A stretch of 24,355 bases of DNA, taken from Litorivivens sp041625495 (GTDB lineage: Bacteria; Pseudomonadota; Gammaproteobacteria; Pseudomonadales; Spongiibacteraceae). Location: assembly GCF_041625495.1 (NCBI RefSeq), contig NZ_JBFJTH010000044.1, positions 1 to 24,355 on the forward strand, given 5' to 3'. The notes beneath the pieces are model-generated. The model did no database searches. It saw only the letters and a list, made by a program, of their open reading frames with translations, and was not told the DNA's origin. Both the position numbers and the translations under genes were made by a program. This document shows, piece by piece, positions 8,872-15,985 of this stretch. The stretch's first letter is position 1. Every line of letters starts with the position of its first letter.

Positions 8872-8958
8872 TGGTGCCCAGGAGAGGACTTGAACCTCCA
8901 CCCCCTTGCGAGGACCAGCACCTGAAGCTGGCGTGTCTACCAATTTCACCACCTGGGC
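8872..8958 (-). tRNA. tRNA-Leu(CAG)
   Basis: Read on the minus strand, this 87-nt segment folds as a class II tRNA. The acceptor stem GCCCAGG pairs with CCTGGGC, and ACCA is encoded at the 3' end. The D arm contains the usual leucine sequence around TGGTAGACAC. The anticodon stem is CCAGC/GCTGG with loop TTCAGGT, giving anticodon CAG (codon CUG). A long variable arm follows, and the T arm contains GGTTCAAGTCC. CUG is a common leucine codon in the neighbouring genes. A promoter with a GC-rich discriminator lies just upstream. Confidence 0.97.
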
Positions 8959-8995
8959 ATAGATGGGAAGCGGGGCCATGTGACCCGAGGCGCGC

Positions 8996-9024
8996 AATTT
9001 ACTGATACAAGGATGCTTTGTCAA
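8996..9024 (-). promoter_or_regulatory. tRNA-Leu promoter with GC-rich discriminator
   Basis: On the minus strand a perfect TTGACA (9019-9024) is followed, after exactly 17 bp, by TAAATT (8996-9001, 4 of 6 matches to TATAAT). The bases after the -10 read GCGCGCC. GC-rich discriminators are typical of stable-RNA promoters under stringent control. A start near 8989 would leave about 30 nt before the tRNA 5' end. An A/T-rich block lies upstream of the -35 on this strand (about 9041-9062) and could act as a distal UP element. Confidence 0.65.
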
Positions 9025-9034
9025 TGGCAGTGCG

Positions 9035-9040
9035 TATAAT
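9035..9040 (+). promoter_or_regulatory. Candidate -10 element for rnr
   Basis: A perfect TATAAT lies 48 bp upstream of the rnr ATG. No good -35 hexamer is at 16-18 bp spacing; TTGTCA (9018-9023) is only 11 bp away. The element would start rnr transcripts near 9047. Such a transcript would diverge from the tRNA-Leu promoter, whose -35 box sits inside the region an rnr polymerase would occupy. Confidence 0.35.
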
Positions 9041-9088
9041 GGGTTTAAAATTTTGTTAATTCGCTATCAGCTGAGGTAAGCACTTTAT

Positions 9089-11479
9089 ATGGCAAAACGC
9101 CGTCCACCGGCCGACCCCCATGCCGAGCGGGAAGCCTCCCGCTATGAAAACCCCATCCCTAGTCGCGAGGCCATTCTTGAGGTTCTGGACGAAAAGCCAC
9201 TCACTGAACAGCAACTGGCCAAACGCTTGGGGCTCCGCGATGCGGATGCCGAGGAGGCGCTGCGGCGGCGAGTGCGTGCCATGCTTCGTGATCGTCAGCT
9301 TTCCGCCAGCAAATCAGGTCGTCTTGAGCCGGCGGCACTGGAAACGTGTGAAGGACTGGTGCAGGCCAACAAAGACGGGTTTGGTTTTGTGCTGCAGGAA
9401 GGTCAGGATATTTTTCTGACCGCATGGCAGATGCAGCGGGTGTTTGACGGTGACCGGGTGCGAGTTGCCATTGAAGGTTACGACCGTCGCGGTCGCGCTA
9501 TGGGCAATATTGTTCAAGTGCTAGAGCGCAATACCCGACAGATAGTGGGGCGCTTTGATGTTCAGGAAGGCGAGCCATGTGTGTTGTGCGAGGGCAAGGT
9601 GTCCCATGTGGTCGTACTGGAAGATCTGGCGGGAACACAGCCGGAAATTGGCGACTACCTGACAGTGGCGATTACCCGTCAGCCGGAAATTAAAAAGCCG
9701 CCGCTGGGGCGTGTTGTCGAGATGCTGGGTGACATCAATCGGCCGGGGGTTGCTACCGATGTGGCGGTTCGCCAGCACGAGATTCCTTATGAGTGGCCGG
9801 AAGATGTTGAGCGCGAGGCGCGACGCTTCGCGGTTGAGCCCGGCGAGGAGGACAAGCAGGCGCGGGTGGATCTGCGCGAGCTGCCGCTGATTACCATTGA
9901 TGGTGAAGATGCCCGCGATTTTGATGATGCGGTTTTTTGTGAGCCCAAGAAATCCGGTGGCTGGCGCCTGTGGGTGGCCATTGCCGATGTCTCGCATTAC
10001 GTAAGCATTGGTTCAGCTCTGGATGAAGAGGCGCAGAAGCGCGCTACGTCAGTCTACTTCCCGGATCGCGTCGTGCCGATGTTGCCCGAGGCGCTCTCGA
10101 ACGGTTTGTGTTCGCTCAAGCCGGAAGTTGAGCGTTTGTGCATGGTCTGTGAGATGACCATCAGTGCGCAGGGACGCCTGAGTGGCTATACCTTCTATGA
10201 AGGTGTAATGCGCTCGCATGCTCGGTTCACCTATAACGAAGTGGCCGCGCTGTTGACGGGTGAGGCAGATGCTGAGTTGCAGTCGCGTCGCAAAAGTTTT
10301 TTGCCGCAACTGCGCGATCTGCACGACCTGTATAAAGCCTTACGGTTTGCCCGTGATCAGCGTGGTGCCATTGATTTTGAAACCGTTGAAACCCGGGTGA
10401 TCTACGACAAGCAGCACCGTATTGCCGAGATTGTGCCGGTTCAGCGTAATGACGCGCACAAGATTATTGAGGAGTGCATGCTGTGCGCCAATGTGGCAAC
10501 GGCACGCCTGCTTGAGAAGAGTGAAATGCCCGCGCTTTACCGGGTACACCAGAGGCCCAGTGGCGACAAACTGAGCAACCTCCGCGCTTTTCTAGGGGAG
10601 ATAGGGCTGGATCTGGGGGGCGGTGAGGAGCCCACGCCGAATGATTTTCAAGCGCTGTTGTCGAGTGTTGCTGAGCGCCCGGACGCCAGTGTGATTCAGG
10701 TGATGATGCTGCGCTCGCTCAAGCAGGCTATGTATCAGCCTGACAATCACGGTCATTTCGGTTTGCACTATCCGGCGTATGCGCACTTTACGTCGCCTAT
10801 CCGTCGTTATCCGGATCTGCTGGTGCATCGCTGTATTCGTTATCTGCTGCGCAGTAACGCAGCGTTACCCCAGCTTGCGCCACAAAAAGGCGCCAAGAAA
10901 CTCAAACCACAGGATATCTACCCCTACGATATGGGTGCCATGGTTGCGCTCGGTGAGCACTGCTCAATGGCTGAGCGCCGCGCCGATGATGCCAGTCGTG
11001 ATGTGATGTCCTGGCTTAAGTGCGAGTACCTGACGGAGAAGGTAGGGGAGTCTTTTGAGGCGGTGATTACAGCGGTGACGGGGTTTGGGTTCTTCGCGGA
11101 AATGAAGCCGCTCTATATGGAGGGGTTGGTCCATATCGGTGCCCTCGGCAAGGACTTCTATCAGTTTGATGCCGCGCGACAGCGTTTGGTGGGCGAGCGC
11201 AATCGTGAGGTCTTTGCTCTGGGCGATACGGTCACCGTTCAGATCCTGCGGGTGGATGTTGAAGACCGCAAAGTGGATCTGGGGTTGGTGGGTGTTGGTA
11301 CGAGCGCGGCCGGTAAGCCGCGCAAGTTAACGCGTCGGGAGCAGATCGCCAAGGGGATCTTTGACGACAAGCCGGGCGGTCAAAAAAACAAATCAGGTCG
11401 TGGCAAATCAAATGCAGGAAAGTCGTCGGAGAAAAGCGGTTCACGCAAGTCTCGCTCATCGCGGCGCCGGAAGAAGTAA
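9089..11479 (+). CDS. rnr: Ribonuclease R (3'-5' exoribonuclease)
   Basis: RNase R processively degrades structured RNA and takes part in rRNA and tmRNA-linked quality control in the cytoplasm. The protein is 796 aa, normal for the family. The N-terminal region (about 25-80) is a winged-helix domain with LTEQQLAKRLGL. Cold-shock-like RNA-binding domains follow, then the RNB catalytic domain with IDGEDARDFDDAV. The metal-binding aspartates are at about D271, D277, D279 and D280. An S1 domain spans about 650-732. The last 60 residues are Lys/Arg/Ser-rich, as in other RNase R proteins. GAGG at 9073-9076 is the nearest Shine-Dalgarno-like sequence. rlmB follows after 18 bp. Confidence 0.97.
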   Translation: MAKRRPPADPHAEREASRYENPIPSREAILEVLDEKPLTEQQLAKRLGLRDADAEEALRRRVRAMLRDRQLSASKSGRLEPAALETCEGLVQANKDGFGFVLQEGQDIFLTAWQMQRVFDGDRVRVAIEGYDRRGRAMGNIVQVLERNTRQIVGRFDVQEGEPCVLCEGKVSHVVVLEDLAGTQPEIGDYLTVAITRQPEIKKPPLGRVVEMLGDINRPGVATDVAVRQHEIPYEWPEDVEREARRFAVEPGEEDKQARVDLRELPLITIDGEDARDFDDAVFCEPKKSGGWRLWVAIADVSHYVSIGSALDEEAQKRATSVYFPDRVVPMLPEALSNGLCSLKPEVERLCMVCEMTISAQGRLSGYTFYEGVMRSHARFTYNEVAALLTGEADAELQSRRKSFLPQLRDLHDLYKALRFARDQRGAIDFETVETRVIYDKQHRIAEIVPVQRNDAHKIIEECMLCANVATARLLEKSEMPALYRVHQRPSGDKLSNLRAFLGEIGLDLGGGEEPTPNDFQALLSSVAERPDASVIQVMMLRSLKQAMYQPDNHGHFGLHYPAYAHFTSPIRRYPDLLVHRCIRYLLRSNAALPQLAPQKGAKKLKPQDIYPYDMGAMVALGEHCSMAERRADDASRDVMSWLKCEYLTEKVGESFEAVITAVTGFGFFAEMKPLYMEGLVHIGALGKDFYQFDAARQRLVGERNREVFALGDTVTVQILRVDVEDRKVDLGLVGVGTSAAGKPRKLTRREQIAKGIFDDKPGGQKNKSGRGKSNAGKSSEKSGSRKSRSSRRRKK

Positions 11480-11497
11480 CGTGCAGGGGATGCAGCA

Positions 11498-12241
11498 TTG
11501 AAAGAAACGGTATTTGGCCTGCACGCAGTGACGACTGTGCTGGAAAAGCGACCTGCGGATATTTCGCTGTTGCTGGTGCAGAAGGGGCGTCAGGACAAGC
11601 GTTTGCAAAGTGTTCTTGAATTGGCGGCGGCCAACGGCGTGGCAGTGCGTGCCGTGCCCCGAGATGCTTTGGATGAGCAGGTGTCCGGGCGTCATCAGGG
11701 GGTGGTCGCCGAGGTAAGTGTCGAGTCGTTGATCACTTACAGTGAAAAGCAGATTCCGGAGTTGTTGGCGGGCATTGCCGGTGCGCCTCTGGTATTGGTG
11801 CTGGACGGGGTGACCGATCCGCACAATCTGGGCGCCTGCCTGCGCAGCGCGGATGCGGCTGGTGTCGGGTTGGTGATCGCACCCAAAGACAAAGCGGTTG
11901 GCTTGACGGCTACCGTGCGCAAGGTGGCCTGCGGTGCCGCTGAAACCGTGCCCTTTGTGGCTGTCACAAATCTGGCGCGCACACTCAAGCAGCTGCAGGA
12001 AGCCGGATTGTGGCTAGTTGGCCTGGCGGGTGAAGCGGATCAGTCATTGTACGACGTAGATCTGACTGGCCCGGTCGCCATTGTGATGGGGGCGGAAGGC
12101 AGCGGCCTGCGTCGATTAACCCGTGAGCATTGTGATTTTCTGGCCAAGTTGCCCATGGCGGGGAGTGTCAGCAGTCTGAATGTGTCCGTGGCGACTGGTG
12201 TCAGCTTGTTTGAGGCGGTGCGCCAGCGCCAGCCTCAGTGA
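11498..12241 (+). CDS. rlmB: 23S rRNA (guanosine-2'-O-)-methyltransferase RlmB
   Basis: RlmB is a SpoU/TrmH-family SPOUT methyltransferase that modifies G2251 in 23S rRNA (E. coli numbering). The 247-aa protein has an N-terminal L30e-like substrate-binding region starting KETVFGLHAV. The knotted catalytic domain carries DGVTDPHNLGACLRSADAAG, VMGAEGSGLRRLTREHCD and AGSVSSLNVSVATG, all family hallmarks. The start codon is TTG at 11498, with AGGGGA (11485-11490) 7 nt upstream. No in-frame ATG or GTG fits the family N-terminus. The rnr-rlmB-rpsF order is widely conserved in gammaproteobacteria. Confidence 0.96.
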   Translation: MKETVFGLHAVTTVLEKRPADISLLLVQKGRQDKRLQSVLELAAANGVAVRAVPRDALDEQVSGRHQGVVAEVSVESLITYSEKQIPELLAGIAGAPLVLVLDGVTDPHNLGACLRSADAAGVGLVIAPKDKAVGLTATVRKVACGAAETVPFVAVTNLARTLKQLQEAGLWLVGLAGEADQSLYDVDLTGPVAIVMGAEGSGLRRLTREHCDFLAKLPMAGSVSSLNVSVATGVSLFEAVRQRQPQ

Positions 12242-12281
12242 TCACTGCCGCTGCTGTAGGCTAAAAATCAGCCGATTGTTC

Positions 12282-12310
12282 TTGCATCGGGCGGCGTACT
12301 TGCCTAAAAT
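12282..12310 (+). promoter_or_regulatory. Candidate promoter of the rpsF-rpsR-rplI operon
   Basis: TTGCAT (12282-12287) and TAAAAT (12305-12310, 5 of 6) are separated by exactly 17 bp, and CCCGCG follows the -10 box. The GC-rich discriminator is what one expects for a growth-rate-controlled ribosomal protein promoter. A start near 12317 gives a leader of about 89 nt that contains the hairpins described separately. The -35 match is weak (3 of 6). Confidence 0.5.
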
Positions 12311-12328
12311 CCCGCGTCTTTATTTTCC

Positions 12329-12397
12329 GCCAGAGCCGTCTTTCGGCGCTGGCCTCCTTGCTGCACCGCTTGAGCGGGTGGCTTAACCCACAAGGAG
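12329..12397 (+). promoter_or_regulatory. rpsF leader RNA structure, likely S6:S18 autoregulatory element
   Basis: Two adjacent helices can be drawn. The first pairs GCCAG-A-GCCG (12329-12338) with CGGC-G-CTGGC (12344-12353): nine base pairs around one A/G mismatch, with a 5-nt loop. Directly after it, CTCCTTG (12354-12360) is the exact complement of CAAGGAG (12391-12397), which is the rpsF Shine-Dalgarno sequence. Enclosed between them is a smaller hairpin, CACCGC/GCGGGTG (12364-12380), that contains a CCG trinucleotide. A known leader motif bound by the S6:S18 heterodimer sequesters the start region and features a CCG. Assigning this element to that family is inference. Confidence 0.55.
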
Positions 12398-12405
12398 ATG
12401 CATTC

Positions 12406-12855
12406 ATGCGTCACTATGAAGTTGTGTTCATGGTCCACCCGGACCAGAGCGAACAGGTTCCGGGTATGATCGAACGCTATACCCAGACAATCGAGAAAGA
12501 TGGCGGCAAAGTACACCGTCTTGAAGATTGGGGCCGCCGTCAACTGGCCTACCCTATCGAGAAAATCCACAAAGCTCACTATGTTCTTATGAATGTTGAA
12601 GCTTCTGCTGAAGCCATGGAGGAGCTGCGCACCAACTTCCGCTTCAACGACGCTGTTCTGCGCGACATGATCATTCGTTGCGATGAAGCCGTGACTGAAG
12701 AGTCGCCCATCATGAAGGCTGAGAAAGAAAGCCGTGACCGTCGTGGTCGCAGCGATCGTCCACGTCGTGATGACAACGACAACAGCGACAGCAGCTCCTC
12801 TGATGACGACAACACGTCTTCAGATGAAAAATCGACAGCTAACGCTGACGAATAA
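12406..12855 (+). CDS. rpsF: 30S ribosomal protein S6
   Basis: S6 binds 16S rRNA as a heterodimer with S18 on the platform of the small subunit. The protein is 149 aa, starting MRHYEVVFMVHPDQ. Residues 1 to about 95 are the conserved S6 fold, including RLEDWGRRQLAYPIEKIHKAHY and FNDAVLRDMIIR. The last 50 residues form a charged low-complexity tail, first Arg-rich (SRDRRGRSDRPRR) and then Asp/Ser-rich, ending in DE. This is longer than the E. coli tail, which is a target for glutamate addition by RimK. AAGGAG lies 8 nt before the ATG and can be sequestered in the leader stem. rpsR follows after 26 bp, with no priB between as there is in E. coli. Confidence 0.97.
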   Translation: MRHYEVVFMVHPDQSEQVPGMIERYTQTIEKDGGKVHRLEDWGRRQLAYPIEKIHKAHYVLMNVEASAEAMEELRTNFRFNDAVLRDMIIRCDEAVTEESPIMKAEKESRDRRGRSDRPRRDDNDNSDSSSSDDDNTSSDEKSTANADE

Positions 12856-12881
12856 CAGCGGACAGCATTGGGAGAGTAAAC

Positions 12882-13109
12882 ATGGCACGTTTTTTCCGTC
12901 GTCGTAAGTTTTGCCGCTTTACAGCGGAAGGTGTTCAGCAGATCGACTACAAAGATCTGGACACCCTGAAAGCCTATATTTCTGAGACTGGCAAGATTGT
13001 TCCCAGTCGCATTACCGGTACCAAAGCCAAGTATCAGCGTCAGCTGGCCTCAGCGGTCAAGCGCGCGCGCTATCTGGCTCTGCTTCCTTACACTGACAGC
13101 CACCAGTAA
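12882..13109 (+). CDS. rpsR: 30S ribosomal protein S18
   Basis: S18 is the partner of S6 on the 30S platform. The 75-aa product begins MARFFRRRKFCRFTAEG and contains DYKDLDTLKAYISETGKI and the KAKYQRQLASAVKRARYLALLP block. This is essentially the canonical gammaproteobacterial S18 at full length. A GGGAG Shine-Dalgarno sequence lies a few bases before the ATG. The gene is co-directional with rpsF and rplI and is probably controlled together with rpsF through the leader element. Confidence 0.98.
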   Translation: MARFFRRRKFCRFTAEGVQQIDYKDLDTLKAYISETGKIVPSRITGTKAKYQRQLASAVKRARYLALLPYTDSHQ

Positions 13110-13131
13110 GGGTTAGCGCGCCACGCTCATT

Positions 13132-13980
13132 ATGCGCACTCTGGCTGAATTTATAATGCGAGGGCGCACTCAGGCCATAGCGGTCTCAGTGCTGAGCGTG
13201 GGTACCGTGTTTTTCGCGTGGGTTGGCGCCGCCGCAGTGGCGCTGGTGACCCTGCGCAAGGGAAGTTCCGAGGGTGGTTGGTTGCTGGCATGGACAATGG
13301 TGCCGGCGGCCTTTATCGCGCTCCAGGGCAGTGATCTGGGGCCAATTACCACCCTGATCGGTGTGTATATTGCGGCCTGTGTACTGCGGCTGGGAAGCTG
13401 GCCTCTGGCATTGCTGGTAATCAGTGCGTCGGGTTTGATTCTGGCGTTGCTGATGAATACTGTGGCCCAGGCTCAGTCGCAGCAGATTGCCGATATGCTG
13501 GCGATGTTGTCAGAGCAGTTGAGAGCTGGCAATCCGGACGTGCAGATGCCCGTTCTGTCGGCGACTGATGTAGCTGGCATGGTGGGTGCAATCAATGCCT
13601 GGACGGTGGTTCTAGGGTTGGCTCTGGCCCGCTGGTGGCAGGCGATGCTCTACAACCCGGGTGGATTTCGCAGTGAATTCCACGCGTTGCGATTGCCGCA
13701 GGCCTTGGCTGTCGGGTTGGTTCTGGGAATGTTGTTGCTGGCCAGCAGCGGCGCTTGGGCCAACTGGGCAATGATATTGCAAATGCCGCTGAGTGTGGCG
13801 GGATTTGGGCTGGTACACGCATTGGTGGCGCGCAGTCGCTTGGGCGTAGGCTCGCTGGTGATGTTTTACATGCTGTGGGCTTTGTTGTTGCCCTTGCGCT
13901 GGGTAGTGCAGCTACTGGCTGTAACCGACAGTTTTATTGATGTGAGAAAGCGTTTGCCTGTACGCCAAAGCGGCGAGTAA
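13132..13980 (+). CDS. DUF2232-like polytopic membrane protein of the ribosomal operon
   Basis: The function is unknown. The 282-aa product is very hydrophobic, with roughly eight predicted membrane segments. A hydrophilic loop at about 110-145 contains AQSQQIADMLAMLSEQLRAGN. The N-terminus MRTLAEFIMRGRTQA is short and basic before the first segment. Pseudomonads carry a similar-sized membrane gene at this exact place between rpsR and rplI. Bacillus YybS, a DUF2232 protein, is also encoded near rplI. I assign the family from that context and hydropathy, not from a catalytic motif. It starts 22 bp after rpsR with no clear Shine-Dalgarno sequence and ends 21 bp before rplI, so it should be transcribed with the ribosomal genes. 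Confidence 0.7.
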   Translation: MRTLAEFIMRGRTQAIAVSVLSVGTVFFAWVGAAAVALVTLRKGSSEGGWLLAWTMVPAAFIALQGSDLGPITTLIGVYIAACVLRLGSWPLALLVISASGLILALLMNTVAQAQSQQIADMLAMLSEQLRAGNPDVQMPVLSATDVAGMVGAINAWTVVLGLALARWWQAMLYNPGGFRSEFHALRLPQALAVGLVLGMLLLASSGAWANWAMILQMPLSVAGFGLVHALVARSRLGVGSLVMFYMLWALLLPLRWVVQLLAVTDSFIDVRKRLPVRQSGE

Positions 13981-14001
13981 GCGCGAATAGAGGATGAAAT
14001 C

Positions 14002-14454
14002 ATGCAAGTCATTTTGCTGGAAAACGTAGGCAAGCTGGGCGAACTGGGCGACCAGGTCAATGTGAAGTCCGGCTATGGCCGCAACTTTCTGATTCCCTTC
14101 GGCAAGGCAGTTCCCGCCACCGAAGCGAACGTCAAGGAATTTGAACAGCGCCGTGCTGAGCTTGAAGCCGCTGCTGCTGAGAAGCAGGCAGCTGCTGAGA
14201 AACGTGCCGAGGCTTTGAGTGAGCTGGTTGTGACCATCGAAGCCAATGCTGGTGACGAAGGCAAACTGTTTGGCTCAATCGGTACTCGCGACATCGCTGA
14301 AGCCGTATCTAAGGCTAGCAACAGCGAAGTGGCCAAAAGCGAAGTGCTGCTGCCAGAAGGTGTTATTCGTGAAGTGGGTGAGTATGAGATTGACCTCAAG
14401 CTGCACCCCGAAGTTACCACCACTATCAAGCTGACAGTCGTAGCTGAGCAGTAA
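14002..14454 (+). CDS. rplI: 50S ribosomal protein L9
   Basis: L9 is a two-domain protein at the base of the L1 stalk that helps maintain reading frame. The 150-aa product has the N-terminal rRNA-binding domain MQVILLENVGKLGELGDQVNVKSGYGRNFL. A long alanine/glutamate-rich connecting helix (about 45-75) follows. The C-terminal domain contains LFGSIGTRDIAEA and a VGEYEIDLKLHPEV segment. Length and both domains are standard. AGAGGA precedes the ATG at good spacing. A strong intrinsic terminator lies 49 bp after the stop, closing the ribosomal operon before dnaB. Confidence 0.98.
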   Translation: MQVILLENVGKLGELGDQVNVKSGYGRNFLIPFGKAVPATEANVKEFEQRRAELEAAAAEKQAAAEKRAEALSELVVTIEANAGDEGKLFGSIGTRDIAEAVSKASNSEVAKSEVLLPEGVIREVGEYEIDLKLHPEVTTTIKLTVVAEQ

Positions 14455-14502
14455 TCCGGCGCGCTGAGCAGACTGCCGCCATGGCTCCAGTGGGCGGCTG
14501 TT

Positions 14503-14534
14503 AAAAAGCATCCGTTCGCGGGTGCTTTTTTTTT
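14503..14534 (+). terminator. Intrinsic terminator after rplI
   Basis: AAAAGCATCC (14504-14513) pairs with GGGTGCTTTT (14520-14529) over 10 bp with one G-T wobble and a 6-nt loop. The T-run spans 14526-14534 (nine Ts). The A-run before the stem makes it partly symmetrical. A second GC-rich hairpin, GCCGCC (14475-14480) with GGCGGC (14493-14498), lies just upstream and may assist. This is the clearest terminator in the window. Confidence 0.9.
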
Positions 14535-14581
14535 GGTTGGTTATCCCCCAAAATGGTCGCCCGACCCCGATAATAAGATTC

Positions 14582-15985
14582 ATGCAAAGCGAAACCTACG
14601 ACGAAGCACCGCCGCCGTTTGACGATCTCGACGTGGCCTCCCTGAAACTGCCGCCCCATTCGCTGGAGGCGGAGCAGTCGGTGCTGGGTGGCTTGCTGAT
14701 CCGTGGCGAAGCCTGGGATTCGGTCGCCGACCTGGTTAAAGAGTCGGATTTCTTTCAGCCGCGTCATCGCCATATATACGCCAAAATGGCGGAGCTGGTG
14801 GAAAGCGAACAACCCATCGACGTGGTAACGCTGGCAGAAGCTCTGGACAAGAGCGAGCAGCTGGAGAGCTCCGGCGGTATTGCCTATCTCGCCGAGCTTG
14901 CCGCCAACACGCCTGCGGTAGCGAATATCCGCGCCTATGCTGAGGTGGTTCGAGAGCGGGCGACCTTGCGCTCATTGATTGAAGCGGCCCAGCGCATAGC
15001 GGACAGCGGGTTTCATCCGGATGGTCGCAACAGTGCCGACCTGCTGGATGCGGCCGAGCGCGAGATCATGCAGATTAGCGAGGATCGCCCAAAAGAGGGT
15101 GGGCCTCAGGCGGTTAACCCGCTGCTGAGCACGGCGGTAGATCGTATCGATGAACTGTTTCGCAGTGACGCTGCGCTAACGGGGCTCAGTACCGGCTTTA
15201 ACGAACTTGATGATATGACATCCGGTTTGCAGAAATCGGATCTGATCATTGTGGCGGCGCGACCGTCGATGGGTAAAACCACCTTTGCAATGAACCTGGT
15301 GGAGCATGCGGTGCTTAATGACGACCGGCCCACGCTGGTGTTCAGTATGGAAATGCCGGCCGAGCAGTTGATGATGCGGATGCTGTCTTCCGTGGGGCGT
15401 ATCGATCAGACGCGGGTGCGCACCGGCAAGCTTGATCAGGAAGACTGGCCGAAACTCAGTGCGGCGGTTAACAAGCTCAAGGACAGGCCCTTGTTTATAG
15501 ACGACACCGCGGCGTTGACGCCCACCGAGGTGCGTTCCCGTGCTCGCAAGATTGCGCGTGAACATGGCGATCTGGGGATGATCATGCTCGATTACCTGCA
15601 GTTGATGCAGGTGGCCGGTCGCGCTGGCGAGGGTAGAACCGCCGAGATTTCTGAAATCTCACGCTCTTTGAAGGGGATTGCCAAGGAGTTCAACTGCCCT
15701 GTAGTTGCTCTGTCACAGCTTAATCGCGCCCTCGAGCAGCGCCCTAACAAGCGCCCGGTAAACTCGGATCTACGGGAATCCGGTGCGATCGAGCAGGACG
15801 CTGACGTGATCATGTTTATCTATCGCGATGAAGTTTACAACGAAGAGACTGATCAGAAAGGTGTAGCGGAAATCATTATTGGCAAGCAGCGTAACGGTCC
15901 CATCGGCACCGCGCGGCTTGCCTTTATCGGTAAGTACACTCGCTTCGATAACCTTGCCTTTACCGGCTACGAAGACGATTACTGA
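14582..15985 (+). CDS. dnaB: Replicative DNA helicase DnaB
   Basis: DnaB is the hexameric 5'-3' helicase of the replication fork. The 467-aa product has the N-terminal domain (LPPHSLEAEQSVLGGLL, about 23-40) and a RecA-like C-terminal domain with Walker A ARPSMGKTT at 226-234. Later motifs include MIMLDYLQLMQ, VVALSQLNRALEQRP and SDLRESGAIEQDADVIMFIYR. No intein or insertion is seen. The start is the ATG at 14582; an in-frame GTG upstream falls inside the terminator. No good Shine-Dalgarno sequence precedes the ATG. A GATAAT 8 bp upstream has no convincing -35, so the promoter is unresolved. The stop overlaps that of tatC on the other strand by 7 bp. Confidence 0.97.
   Translation: MQSETYDEAPPPFDDLDVASLKLPPHSLEAEQSVLGGLLIRGEAWDSVADLVKESDFFQPRHRHIYAKMAELVESEQPIDVVTLAEALDKSEQLESSGGIAYLAELAANTPAVANIRAYAEVVRERATLRSLIEAAQRIADSGFHPDGRNSADLLDAAEREIMQISEDRPKEGGPQAVNPLLSTAVDRIDELFRSDAALTGLSTGFNELDDMTSGLQKSDLIIVAARPSMGKTTFAMNLVEHAVLNDDRPTLVFSMEMPAEQLMMRMLSSVGRIDQTRVRTGKLDQEDWPKLSAAVNKLKDRPLFIDDTAALTPTEVRSRARKIAREHGDLGMIMLDYLQLMQVAGRAGEGRTAEISEISRSLKGIAKEFNCPVVALSQLNRALEQRPNKRPVNSDLRESGAIEQDADVIMFIYRDEVYNEETDQKGVAEIIIGKQRNGPIGTARLAFIGKYTRFDNLAFTGYEDDY

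Noticed and set aside
14541..14549. TTATCCCCC upstream of dnaB as a DnaA box
   Set aside because: Only 7 of 9 positions match TTATCCACA and no second box is nearby, so it is probably chance.
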